Assembly: GCA_934096025.1 (NCBI GenBank)
Contig: CAKOLP010000009.1
Coordinates: forward strand, 1-15,004
Reading direction: 5' to 3'
DNA: 15,004 nucleotides
DNA from: an uncultured Bacilli bacterium
GTDB lineage: Bacteria > Bacillota_I > Bacilli_A > RF39 > UBA660
A program made the position numbers and the translations under genes. This document shows positions 1 to 7,688 of the stretch, in pieces (position 1 is the first letter of the stretch; every line of letters begins with the position of its first letter). The notes under the pieces are model-generated. The model searched no databases. It was given only the letters and a program-made list of their open reading frames with translations, and was not told the origin of the DNA.

Positions 1-27
1 TCAAGAAATTTTGAATGAAAGGAGAAG

Positions 28-72
28 TATAATCAATCGATTCCATGCCAAAATCTCTTAAGATTGATTATA
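28..72. repeat. Perfect 11-bp inverted repeat before the dehydrogenase gene
   Basis: The left arm TATAATCAATC (28-38) and the right arm GATTGATTATA (62-72) are exact reverse complements separated by 23 nt. Each arm begins with a perfect -10 hexamer, so TATAAT is present on both strands (+ strand 28-33, - strand 72-67). No good -35 box is seen at the right distance on either strand. No U-run follows the right arm, so it is not an intrinsic terminator. The right arm ends just before the likely ribosome site AAGGG (74-78) of the gene at 83. It may be an operator with two half-sites about three helical turns apart, or an RNA stem in read-through transcripts. The repeat is seen directly; any function is inference. 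Confidence 0.6.
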
Positions 73-82
73 CAAGGGAAAA

Positions 83-1024
83 ATGAAAAATATTACTATT
101 TTAGGTGGGGGAGTTTTAGGTAGTCAAATTGCTTTTCAATCAGCTTACATGGGGAAAAATGTAATTATATGGTTACGCAGTGAAGATAGTATAACAAGAA
201 CAATGCCAAAACTTTTGCAAGTAAAAGAAAGCTATATAAATGCTATAAAACTTATGGCTTCGAAAGAGGGGAAAGAGTTAAATAATTGGTGTTTTGGTAT
301 TTCGGATTTAGAGTCTTTTAATAAAAAAGAAGCTTTAGCTCGAGTAAATAGTGTTATAGACAATATTAAAATTGAATTAAACTTAAAGAAGGCTTTAGTG
401 GATTGTGATTTAGTTATTGAATCAATGACTGAAGATTTTAATGCTAAAAAAGAAATGCTTAAACAAATTGAACCAATATTAAATTCAAAAACCATTATTG
501 TTACAAATTCATCGACGCTTTTACCTAGTAAGTTAGCTAAATTTACGAAAAGAGAAGATAAATTCTTAGCTTTACATTTTGCTAATTCTATATGGAAAAA
601 TAATATTGTGGAAGTAATGAAACATGAAAAAACAAATGATAAAGTTTTTAAAGAAGTTATGAAATTTGCTAAAAGTATTAATATGTTACCAGTTCCTTTA
701 TATAAGGAAAAAGCTGGTTACTTACTTAATTCCATGCTTATACCCCTTTTATTTTCATCTTTAGATTTACTTGCTATGGGTATTAGTGATGTTAAAAGTA
801 TTGATGAAGTATGGAAAAGGGGAACTGGTGCTGTAAAAGGTCCTTTTGAAATCATTGATACTATTGGCTTAAAGACTGCTCATGATATAGTTTTAATGTA
901 TGTTAAGATTCCGTCTTTTATTGCGCCATATCATTTTAAAGAAATTGAAAAACTATTAAGAAAATATATTGAAGATGGCAAACTAGGAAAAAATAAGAAG
1001 CAAGGTTTTTATAAATATGATTAA
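83..1024 (+). CDS. 3-hydroxyacyl-CoA dehydrogenase (NAD-dependent)
   Basis: Predicted cytosolic enzyme that oxidises 3-hydroxyacyl-CoA to 3-ketoacyl-CoA with NAD+, or runs the reverse reaction. The 313 residues cover the full two-domain family. The N-terminal Rossmann domain has the GGGVLGS dinucleotide loop (residues 8-14) and the DLVIES strand (109-114). The conserved Ser lies in TNSST (141-145). The catalytic pair is His165 (ALHFAN) and Glu177 (IVEVM), and Asn216 (YLLNSML) opens the C-terminal domain, which continues with the GPFEIID segment (253-259). The NSSTLLPS and HFANSIWKNN stretches resemble a subgroup I know from lactobacilli, with a longer segment between residues 45 and 105. In-frame stops at 59-61 and 65-67 leave the ATG at 83 as the natural start; AAGGG at 74-78 is the likely ribosome site. 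No thiolase, enoyl-CoA hydratase or acyl-CoA dehydrogenase gene lies nearby, so the physiological substrate cannot be told. It appears monocistronic. Confidence 0.9.
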   Translation: MKNITILGGGVLGSQIAFQSAYMGKNVIIWLRSEDSITRTMPKLLQVKESYINAIKLMASKEGKELNNWCFGISDLESFNKKEALARVNSVIDNIKIELNLKKALVDCDLVIESMTEDFNAKKEMLKQIEPILNSKTIIVTNSSTLLPSKLAKFTKREDKFLALHFANSIWKNNIVEVMKHEKTNDKVFKEVMKFAKSINMLPVPLYKEKAGYLLNSMLIPLLFSSLDLLAMGISDVKSIDEVWKRGTGAVKGPFEIIDTIGLKTAHDIVLMYVKIPSFIAPYHFKEIEKLLRKYIEDGKLGKNKKQGFYKYD

Positions 1025-1073
1025 TCCTTAAGTAATAAGTATAATAAAGAGTATTATAAAAAAGGAACAGTAT

Positions 1074-1103
1074 ACTAGGTTAATTAACGTTACCTAGTTT
1101 TTT
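1074..1103 (+). terminator. Intrinsic terminator after the dehydrogenase gene
   Basis: ACTAGGT (1074-1080) pairs with ACCTAGT (1092-1098). The stem can be extended by two A-T pairs if T1081 is bulged, and a run of T follows (1098-1103). It closes the single-gene unit 50 nt after the stop and separates it from the addB promoter. Confidence 0.8.
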
Positions 1104-1121
1104 GTATTTGAAATTATGTAG

Positions 1122-1150
1122 TAGATTTAATTCTATATTTTTTGTATAAT
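1122..1150 (+). promoter_or_regulatory. Probable sigma-A promoter of the addBA operon
   Basis: A perfect -10 TATAAT lies at 1145-1150. With a 17-nt spacer the -35 is TAGATT (1122-1127), a weak match to TTGACA. The expected transcription start near 1157 would leave a leader of only about 10 nt, with the ribosome site AGAGG (1157-1161) at the very 5' end. The -10 is convincing and the -35 is not. Confidence 0.55.
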
Positions 1151-1166
1151 TAAAAAAGAGGTTAAC

Positions 1167-3479
1167 ATGAATGTAGTAATAACAAATGAAGCACAAAAAA
1201 TAGATTGTTTAAAGAAAATAGCTAGGGAAAAAAAGATAAATAATAATAAGTTTATGAGTTTTCAAGAGCTTAAAAAAAAGTTATTCTTTGATTATGAGGA
1301 TAATGCTTTAGAATACATAATAAAAAAATATCGAGTAAACTTAGATATAGCAAAAATTTATGTAGAAAACCTATATTTTTTAAAAGACTTAGATAATGCA
1401 AAAATAAAGTTTTTAAAGTCTTTAAAAAGGGATTTAGAAGAACACAATTTGCTTATTAAAAATAAAAATTTTAGAAACTATATAAAAAATAAGAAAATAA
1501 CTGTAGTTACAAATACTTATTTAACAAAAGAAGAAAAATTAATATTAAGTGGCTTAGATTATGAAGTTGTAAAAACAAAACTAGAAAATCATGAACCTGA
1601 GGTATATGAAGCTAAAGACATTAATGAAGAAGTAGAATTTGTTGTAACGAAAATAAGTAGTTTAATTAAAAATGGGGTAAATATTAATAATATAAAGCTT
1701 ATAAGTAATAAGAGTTATAATACTTATTTAGAGTTTTATTTCAATATCTTTGGTATTCCATTAAATATTAAGAGTACAAATACTTTTTATAGTACCAAAA
1801 AAGCTCAAGATTTTCTAAATAATTATGATAATTATGAGAACATAAGCGATATTTCTTTGGATAAGACTTTAATTGATATTATAAATAAATCAGCGTATGT
1901 AGAAGATAAAAGTATTCGCAAAAGTTTTATTATTCGAGATATGAAAAATACTAATATTAAAAATCCTACTTACAAAAATGCAGTCAGTATAACAAGCCTT
2001 GATAATATATATTCTAAAGAAGATTATGTTTTCTTGCTAGGTTTTAATATTAAAGAGTGCCCGAAAATTTATAAAGATGATGATTATTTAAGTGATTATG
2101 AAAAAAGCCTTTTAAATATGGATACTTCTATTGATATGAATAAATATACTAAGGTGAGTATTTTAGCAAATATTTTAAATATTCCTAATTTAATAATAAC
2201 TTATAAAATGTATCATGAAACACCATGTTATCCGTCACCTTTGCTTGATGAGTTAAATTGTCAAAAAAAACAAGTTCAAATTGATAGAAAAATATGTTAT
2301 TCTCGTAAATATAGTAATATTTTATATGCTAAAGATTTAGATGAATTATATAAATTTAACACTGTAGCACCTTATCTTAAATTATATAAAAATAATTTGG
2401 ATATTCCTTATAAAAAGTATGATAATAAGTTTACAAATTTAGATAAATATTTACTTTTAGAAAAACTAGAAGACGGCTTTAACTTATCATATACGACTTT
2501 GGAGACATTTAATGAATGTGGTTTTAAATATTATTTAAGTAAAATATTAGATTTAAATGTTTTTGAGAAAAATTTTAAAGCTATAATCGGGGATATAACG
2601 CATCACATTTTAGAGATAGGCTTAGACAAAAATATTGATATTTCTCGGGAAATAACTGAGTATATTAAAGGGTTAGATTATGATTTTAAAAATAAAGACT
2701 TATTTTATTTAGAAAAATTAAGTAAAGAATTAGCTTTTGTATTAAATTATTTAAAAGAACAAGAAACACAGTCAGAATTAAATAATTATTTATATGAAAC
2801 AAAACTTAGTATAACTAAAGAAGTAGGTAATATTTCGGTTAATTTTAAAGGTATTATTGATAAAGTGATGTATACTGTTTTAGGGAATAAAGAAGTAATT
2901 GCTGTTGTAGATTATAAAACTGGAGATAAAAATATTAGTTTAGATACTTTGAAATATGGTTTAAACATTCAATTGCCAATATATTTATATTTGTTAAAAA
3001 AGTCTGAGCGTTTTGCTAACTCTGTTATAGGTGGCTTTTATATAGAAAGAGTTTTAAACAGTGTATTTAATATTGATCGCAAGAAAAGTCTTGAAGAACT
3101 AAAAAAAGATAATTTAAAACTTCGTGGTTACTCAAATAGTAATGAAAAAATCCTTAGTATGCTTGATAAAGATTATTTTAGTAGTAAAATGATAAAAGGA
3201 TTAAAACTTAAAAAAGACGGTACATTATCATCTAGCTCATTAGTCTTATCAGAGGCAGAAATGGACTTATTGATAACTGAAGTAGATGAGATAATTGATA
3301 AGACAATTTTAAGTATTTTAAATGGAGAGTATTTTATTAATCCCAAAATAATTAATAATAAGGATTACTCTTGTGCTTATTGTCAATTTAAAGATATATG
3401 TTTTAAAAGTAAAAATGATGAGGTAAAACTAGGAGGTGAAAAAGATGAATTGGACAGCGGAACAACAATTAGCGATTAA
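1167..3479 (+). CDS. addB: AddB-like subunit of AddAB helicase-nuclease, short form
   Basis: Predicted AddB partner of AddA in processing double-strand DNA ends for RecA-dependent repair. The C-terminal third is a RecB-type nuclease domain: a His in IGDITHHILE (474-483), Asp565 in GIIDKV, Asp582-Tyr583-Lys584 in VDYKTG, and Gln602/Tyr606 in IQLPIYLYLL. Four cysteines, Cys451 (NECGFKYY) and Cys736-x2-Cys739-x5-Cys745, have the arrangement of the AddB iron-sulfur cluster that clamps this domain. The DGTLSSSSLVLSEAE segment (684-698) is also AddB-like. The protein has 770 residues, against about 1,160 in Bacillus subtilis. I see no Walker A motif in its N-terminal half, so that part is probably a structural or recognition remnant of the helicase fold. 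The ATG at 1167 follows AAGAGG (1156-1161). The last 35 nt overlap addA, and the last AddB codons contain the addA ribosome site. Confidence 0.85.
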   Translation: MNVVITNEAQKIDCLKKIAREKKINNNKFMSFQELKKKLFFDYEDNALEYIIKKYRVNLDIAKIYVENLYFLKDLDNAKIKFLKSLKRDLEEHNLLIKNKNFRNYIKNKKITVVTNTYLTKEEKLILSGLDYEVVKTKLENHEPEVYEAKDINEEVEFVVTKISSLIKNGVNINNIKLISNKSYNTYLEFYFNIFGIPLNIKSTNTFYSTKKAQDFLNNYDNYENISDISLDKTLIDIINKSAYVEDKSIRKSFIIRDMKNTNIKNPTYKNAVSITSLDNIYSKEDYVFLLGFNIKECPKIYKDDDYLSDYEKSLLNMDTSIDMNKYTKVSILANILNIPNLIITYKMYHETPCYPSPLLDELNCQKKQVQIDRKICYSRKYSNILYAKDLDELYKFNTVAPYLKLYKNNLDIPYKKYDNKFTNLDKYLLLEKLEDGFNLSYTTLETFNECGFKYYLSKILDLNVFEKNFKAIIGDITHHILEIGLDKNIDISREITEYIKGLDYDFKNKDLFYLEKLSKELAFVLNYLKEQETQSELNNYLYETKLSITKEVGNISVNFKGIIDKVMYTVLGNKEVIAVVDYKTGDKNISLDTLKYGLNIQLPIYLYLLKKSERFANSVIGGFYIERVLNSVFNIDRKKSLEELKKDNLKLRGYSNSNEKILSMLDKDYFSSKMIKGLKLKKDGTLSSSSLVLSEAEMDLLITEVDEIIDKTILSILNGEYFINPKIINNKDYSCAYCQFKDICFKSKNDEVKLGGEKDELDSGTTISD
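3431..3438 (+). promoter_or_regulatory. Ribosome binding site that fixes the addA start
   Basis: AGGAGGTG (3431-3438) is a near-perfect Shine-Dalgarno sequence inside the end of addB. A GTG start at 3436 would overlap this site and is implausible. The ATG at 3445 is 8 nt after the AGGAGG core and gives a protein beginning MNWTAEQQ, the usual AddA N-terminus. Confidence 0.85.
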
Positions 3480-6400
3480 TGAAACTGGTTCAAATATTAT
3501 TGTATCAGCCGGAGCTGGTTCGGGGAAAACGGCCGTATTAAGTGAAAGAGTCTTAAAGAATTTGCAAAAGGGCTGGGATATAAGAGAAATTCTTATTTTA
3601 ACATTTACCAATGAAGCTGCCGGAGAAATGGCTAATCGAATCAGAAAGAAAATAAAAAAAGAGGGCTTAAAAGAGCAACTTGAATATCTTGATACGGCAT
3701 ATATTACTACTTTTGATGCTTACGCTTTAAGCTTGGTAAAAAAATATCATTATATTCTTAATATTTCTAAGGATATATCTATTATTGATTCTTCAGTTAT
3801 TGACTTAGAGAGAAAAAAATATTTGGATCTTATTTTTGAGGATTTATATTGTGAAAAAGATAGTTCATTTTTAAAACTTATTGATAACTTTACAAGCCGA
3901 GATGATAAAAGTATTAAAGAAGCAGTTTTAGCTATTTCGAATCTCTTAGATTTAAAGTATGATAAAGAGAACTTTCTAGATACATATATAGAGTCTAATT
4001 ATAATGAGGCTTATATTAATAAAATATTTGTAGAATATTTTACTTATTTAAAAGGGCTATGTGATTCTTTAGAAGCTGATATGCTAGAACTAGCTAGTTT
4101 TATGCCAGAAAAATCTTATACGAATGTATATGATGCAGTTAAATATTTATTTAAGCCTCGGAATTATGAAGATATAAGGGCTCATGCTTCCGTAAAAGTA
4201 ATATTTAAAAATGTTGAGGAGGAAGGGCTTTCGTTAAAAGAACAAATAAAAGCTACGTTAACCGAAATTCAAGATTTAAGTTATTATAGTGAAGAAGAAT
4301 TAAAAAAATCTTATTTATCTACCCAAGAATATGTTTCTGTATTTATTAAGATAATTAAAAGACTTGATTCTTTAGTAAATTCTTATAAGAAGATTAATAA
4401 TCGGTATGAGTTTAATGATATAGCTAAAATGGCTATTAAGATTGTTAAAGAAAACAAAGATATAAATGCAGAATTAAAGGCCAGTTTTAAAGAAATAATG
4501 ATTGATGAGTATCAAGATACCAGCGATTTACAAGAGGAATTCATAAAACTAATTGAAAATAACAACGTCTATATGGTCGGTGATATAAAGCAGTCTATTT
4601 ATCGTTTTAGGAATGCTAATCCTTTAATATTTAAAAATAAATATGATAATTATGCTCTTAATAATGGAGGAAAAAAGATAGATTTAATAAGTAACTTTCG
4701 TTCACGTGAAGAAGTCTTGATAAACATTAATGAAATATTTGAACTTATTATGGGTGATGTTATCGGGGGAGTAAATTATCAAAATAATCATGCCATGGTA
4801 TATGGTAATAAAGCTTATATTGAAAAAGGTAAAAATGAAAACAATAACTTTATGGAACTAATTACTTATAATAATGAAGATAAAGAATTTAAAAACGAAG
4901 AAATAGAAGCTTTTATTATAGCCACAGATATTAAGCAAAAAATAGAAAGTAATTATCAAGTATATGATTTTGACTTAGAAAAAAATAGAAGTATAACCTA
5001 TAATGATTTTTGTATTATTTTAGACCGTGGTAGTTACATGAGTCTATATAAAAAGGTTTTTGAATATTTTCATATTCCGATGGATATATATAAGGATAGT
5101 AATTTAATGGATGAGTATGATATCTATATTATAAAAAATATAATTGGCTTAATTTTAAATATCCATGATAAAGTATTTAATAAAGAAACAAAGTATTATT
5201 TTACGAGTATTGCTAGAAGTTACCTAGGAAATATGAGTGATAATGATATTTATCTAGCTCTTGAAGAAAATAAAATATTTACAACTTCAATATATACCAA
5301 TTGTAAAGAAATAAGTGATGTTTTAGATGAGTTAACACCGAATAGTCTTTTAAAAGTTATTTTAGAAAAGTTTAATGTTTATGAAAATCTCATTTTAGTG
5401 GGAAATGTAGATGCTGGGATAAAAAGAATTAATTATTTATTAGATTTAACGAATAATGTGGAAGATTTAGGTTTTCAAGTTACGGACTTTTATTTATATT
5501 TAAGCAAAATGCTAGAAGATAAAAAAGAGATAAAATATAAAGAAGCTAAAACAACTAGTGCCTCAGTTAAACTAATGAATATTCATAAATCTAAAGGCCT
5601 TGAGTTTCCGATATGTTATTTTGCAGGTTTTTATAAAACATTTAATTTAAAGGAACTTCAAAATAGGTTTATGTTTGATAAAAAATATGGTTTTATTATG
5701 CCATATTATAAAGAGGGAATTGGGGAAACTTTTTTAAAGACTTTAGTTAAAAACAATTACTATGAAGAAGAAATAGCAGAAAAAATCCGGCTTTTCTATG
5801 TTGCTTTAACAAGAGCTAAAGAAAAAATGATAATGATTATGCCAGAGATTAAAAATAAACATAAAGTAACTAAGCAAATAAGTTATAGTGAGGGTATTAA
5901 ATATCGTTCATTTTATGATTTTATGACATCTATATCTTTAAACTTAAGTAAATATTTTAAAAGTATCAATATTAATGATATAAATTTAACTCACGCTTAT
6001 GAAATAAGTAAAAGTATATCAAATAATATCGGAGGGTATTCAGAAGAAATGCTTTTTATAGAAAATGCTTTTGATAAAGAAATAATTCATGATAATAGAG
6101 CATCTAAGGAAATAAAAGAATTACTTACTACTGAAGACAAGAAAAAATTTGCTTTCGGTACGTGTCTTCATGAGCTTTTGGAATATACGGATTTTTCTAA
6201 ACCAAGTGATAATAAATATATTAAGCAATTATTAGATTCTTTTGATTTTCAAACTGCAAATGTTTATCAAGAACTTGAATTTGTGTATGAAAGTGATAAT
6301 ATATATCATGGAATTATTGATTTGGTGTTGGAATATCCTGAAGAAATTAAAATAATAGATTATAAATTAAAAGATATATCTGATAAAGAGTATGAAAAAC

Positions 6401-6513
6401 AATTAAAAGTATATTATGAATATTTTAAAAATATAACTACTAAAAATATAGCTTTGTATTTGTATTCTATAACTACGGGAAATATTAAAAAAGTTGAGGT
6501 TGAAAATTTATGA
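3445..6513 (+). CDS. addA: AddA helicase-nuclease subunit (UvrD-like helicase with RecB nuclease domain)
   Basis: ATP-driven 3'-5' helicase plus nuclease that unwinds and trims double-strand breaks with AddB. Numbering is from the ATG at 3445 (1,022 residues; about 1,230 in B. subtilis). Walker A SAGAGSGKT lies at 21-29 with Lys28. It is followed by motif Ia (LTFTNEAAGEM, about 52-62), Walker B DEYQDTS (354-360), GDIKQSIYRFRNA (379-391), and SNFRSREE (416-423). Then come VKLMNIHKSKGLEFP (708-722) and RLFYVALTRAKE (782-793), so the full set of superfamily 1 helicase motifs is present. The C-terminal nuclease keeps His909 (FGTCLHELLE), Asp959 (GIIDLV), Asp972-Tyr973-Lys974 (IIDYK), Gln986 and Tyr990. 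Both enzymatic domains therefore look active. It overlaps addB by 35 nt at its start. Its TGA stop overlaps the next ATG in an ATGA junction, which points to coupled translation. The gene order addB-addA is usual for Firmicutes. Confidence 0.95.
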   Translation: MNWTAEQQLAINETGSNIIVSAGAGSGKTAVLSERVLKNLQKGWDIREILILTFTNEAAGEMANRIRKKIKKEGLKEQLEYLDTAYITTFDAYALSLVKKYHYILNISKDISIIDSSVIDLERKKYLDLIFEDLYCEKDSSFLKLIDNFTSRDDKSIKEAVLAISNLLDLKYDKENFLDTYIESNYNEAYINKIFVEYFTYLKGLCDSLEADMLELASFMPEKSYTNVYDAVKYLFKPRNYEDIRAHASVKVIFKNVEEEGLSLKEQIKATLTEIQDLSYYSEEELKKSYLSTQEYVSVFIKIIKRLDSLVNSYKKINNRYEFNDIAKMAIKIVKENKDINAELKASFKEIMIDEYQDTSDLQEEFIKLIENNNVYMVGDIKQSIYRFRNANPLIFKNKYDNYALNNGGKKIDLISNFRSREEVLININEIFELIMGDVIGGVNYQNNHAMVYGNKAYIEKGKNENNNFMELITYNNEDKEFKNEEIEAFIIATDIKQKIESNYQVYDFDLEKNRSITYNDFCIILDRGSYMSLYKKVFEYFHIPMDIYKDSNLMDEYDIYIIKNIIGLILNIHDKVFNKETKYYFTSIARSYLGNMSDNDIYLALEENKIFTTSIYTNCKEISDVLDELTPNSLLKVILEKFNVYENLILVGNVDAGIKRINYLLDLTNNVEDLGFQVTDFYLYLSKMLEDKKEIKYKEAKTTSASVKLMNIHKSKGLEFPICYFAGFYKTFNLKELQNRFMFDKKYGFIMPYYKEGIGETFLKTLVKNNYYEEEIAEKIRLFYVALTRAKEKMIMIMPEIKNKHKVTKQISYSEGIKYRSFYDFMTSISLNLSKYFKSININDINLTHAYEISKSISNNIGGYSEEMLFIENAFDKEIIHDNRASKEIKELLTTEDKKKFAFGTCLHELLEYTDFSKPSDNKYIKQLLDSFDFQTANVYQELEFVYESDNIYHGIIDLVLEYPEEIKIIDYKLKDISDKEYEKQLKVYYEYFKNITTKNIALYLYSITTGNIKKVEVENL

Positions 6514-7688
6514 AAGTAGCAATTATTGGAGCAGGAGCTTCTGGAGTTATGGCTAGTATTGTGGCTAGTAAAAAAAATGAAGTAACAGTATTTGAAAAGA
6601 ATTCTAAGCCTTTAAAAAAGCTCCTTTTAACAGGTAATGGAAGATGTAATCTATATAATAAGGTTAATACTTATGATAAATATCATTCTGATAATGAAGA
6701 ATTACTAAGAAAGTTTGTAAAATTAGATGAAGTAGAAAACTATTTGCAAATATTTACAGATTTAGGTCTTCTTACTATAAATAAAAATAATTATATCTAT
6801 CCTTTGTCAGAGAAAGCTGAAAATGTTAAGGCTCTTTTATTAAATGAAGCGATAAAAAATAAAGTTGTATTTAAAACTGATACTCTAGTAGATTATATAA
6901 AACATGAGAATAATAAATTTTTAATTGAAAATGAGTATTTTGATAAAGTAATTATAACAACGGGATCAAAAGCTTTCTTAAAAAATGATTTATCTGCTGG
7001 TTATAAGTTGGCGCTAGATTTTAAGCATAGTATAACACCATTGTATCCGGCGCTTACATCACTTTATACTGATACTTCTTATGAAAAATTGTGGGCTGGA
7101 AAAAGATGTCATGTGAGTGTTAGTTTATTTATAGATGATTGTTTGATAAAAAAAGAAGAAGGTGAGTTACAGTTTACTAAGTATGGATTAAGTGGTATTT
7201 GTATTTTTAATTTAAGTAGATATGTTAAAGAAAGCTTAAGTAAGGGCTCTAAAGTTTATGTAAGTATTTGTTTTTTAGACTGGGATAAAGCTAGGATTAA
7301 AGAGTATTTTGATAAGTTTGGTAAAAGAACTTTATCTTGGATATGCGATGGATTCATGGATTATGAACTTGCAAATGTATTAATGAAATATTCTAAAATA
7401 AATAAAGATAAGACTTGGAATTTTTTGAGTGAAAGTGATAAGTTTAATTTTATTGATGCTATAACTAATTTTAAGGTCGAAATAAAGGATACGAAAGATT
7501 TTTCAGAAGCTCAAGTTTGTCGGGGAGGAATAAAATTAGAAGAAATAAATCCGGATACTTTAGAATCCAAGAAAGTTAAAGGTCTTTATTTTGCTGGGGA
7601 AATCTTAGATATTGACGGAGACTGCGGAGGTTATAACTTAACATGGGCTTTCTTAAGTGGCAAAAAAGCAGGTGAATTAAATGATTAG
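6510..7688 (+). CDS. FAD-dependent oxidoreductase, HI0933/BaiN-like family
   Basis: Predicted soluble flavoprotein of 392 residues. The N-terminal FAD-binding fold has IIGAGASG (5-12) and Glu29 at the end of the second strand. It is followed directly by the family signature KLLLTGNGRCNLYN (37-50). The C-terminal part has GLYFAGEILDIDGDCGGYNL (358-377), which closes the FAD site and is typical of HI0933-like proteins. Some members are named BaiN, for bile acid delta-4 reduction, and others aminoacetone oxidase; the sequence alone does not show which substrate applies, and no bile acid genes are nearby. The start codon overlaps the addA stop as ATGA, and the gene ends 8 nt inside the next one. 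It is therefore translated with the addBA operon. A functional link to DNA repair is not established. Confidence 0.85.
   Translation: MKVAIIGAGASGVMASIVASKKNEVTVFEKNSKPLKKLLLTGNGRCNLYNKVNTYDKYHSDNEELLRKFVKLDEVENYLQIFTDLGLLTINKNNYIYPLSEKAENVKALLLNEAIKNKVVFKTDTLVDYIKHENNKFLIENEYFDKVIITTGSKAFLKNDLSAGYKLALDFKHSITPLYPALTSLYTDTSYEKLWAGKRCHVSVSLFIDDCLIKKEEGELQFTKYGLSGICIFNLSRYVKESLSKGSKVYVSICFLDWDKARIKEYFDKFGKRTLSWICDGFMDYELANVLMKYSKINKDKTWNFLSESDKFNFIDAITNFKVEIKDTKDFSEAQVCRGGIKLEEINPDTLESKKVKGLYFAGEILDIDGDCGGYNLTWAFLSGKKAGELND

Noticed and set aside
1..46. A minus-strand frame starting at ATG (46-44) and running off the left edge, behind a minus-strand TATAAT at 72-67.
   Set aside because: Only about 15 codons are visible, with no ribosome site before the ATG and no good -35 box.
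2..61. An open frame of 19 codons running in from the left edge and ending in TAA at 59-61, possibly the tail of an upstream gene.
   Set aside because: Too short to judge, no recognisable family, and it overlaps the inverted repeat at 28-72. A frame this short can be open by chance.
232..495. An 87-codon minus-strand frame inside the dehydrogenase gene.
   Set aside because: Lies entirely within a well-supported gene and encodes a low-complexity Phe/Ser/Ile-rich product, typical of an antisense shadow.
1040..1058. Small inverted repeat TATAAT/ATTATA after the dehydrogenase gene.
   Set aside because: Only six A-T pairs with a 7-nt loop; expected often in such A+T-rich intergenic DNA, and the real terminator lies just downstream.
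3436..3444. GTG at 3436 as the addA start.
   Set aside because: It lies inside the AGGAGGTG ribosome site; the ATG at 3445 has correct spacing and gives the usual N-terminus.
3429..3611. A 60-codon minus-strand frame across the addB/addA junction.
   Set aside because: Antisense to conserved AddA Walker A coding sequence; no promoter or ribosome site of its own.
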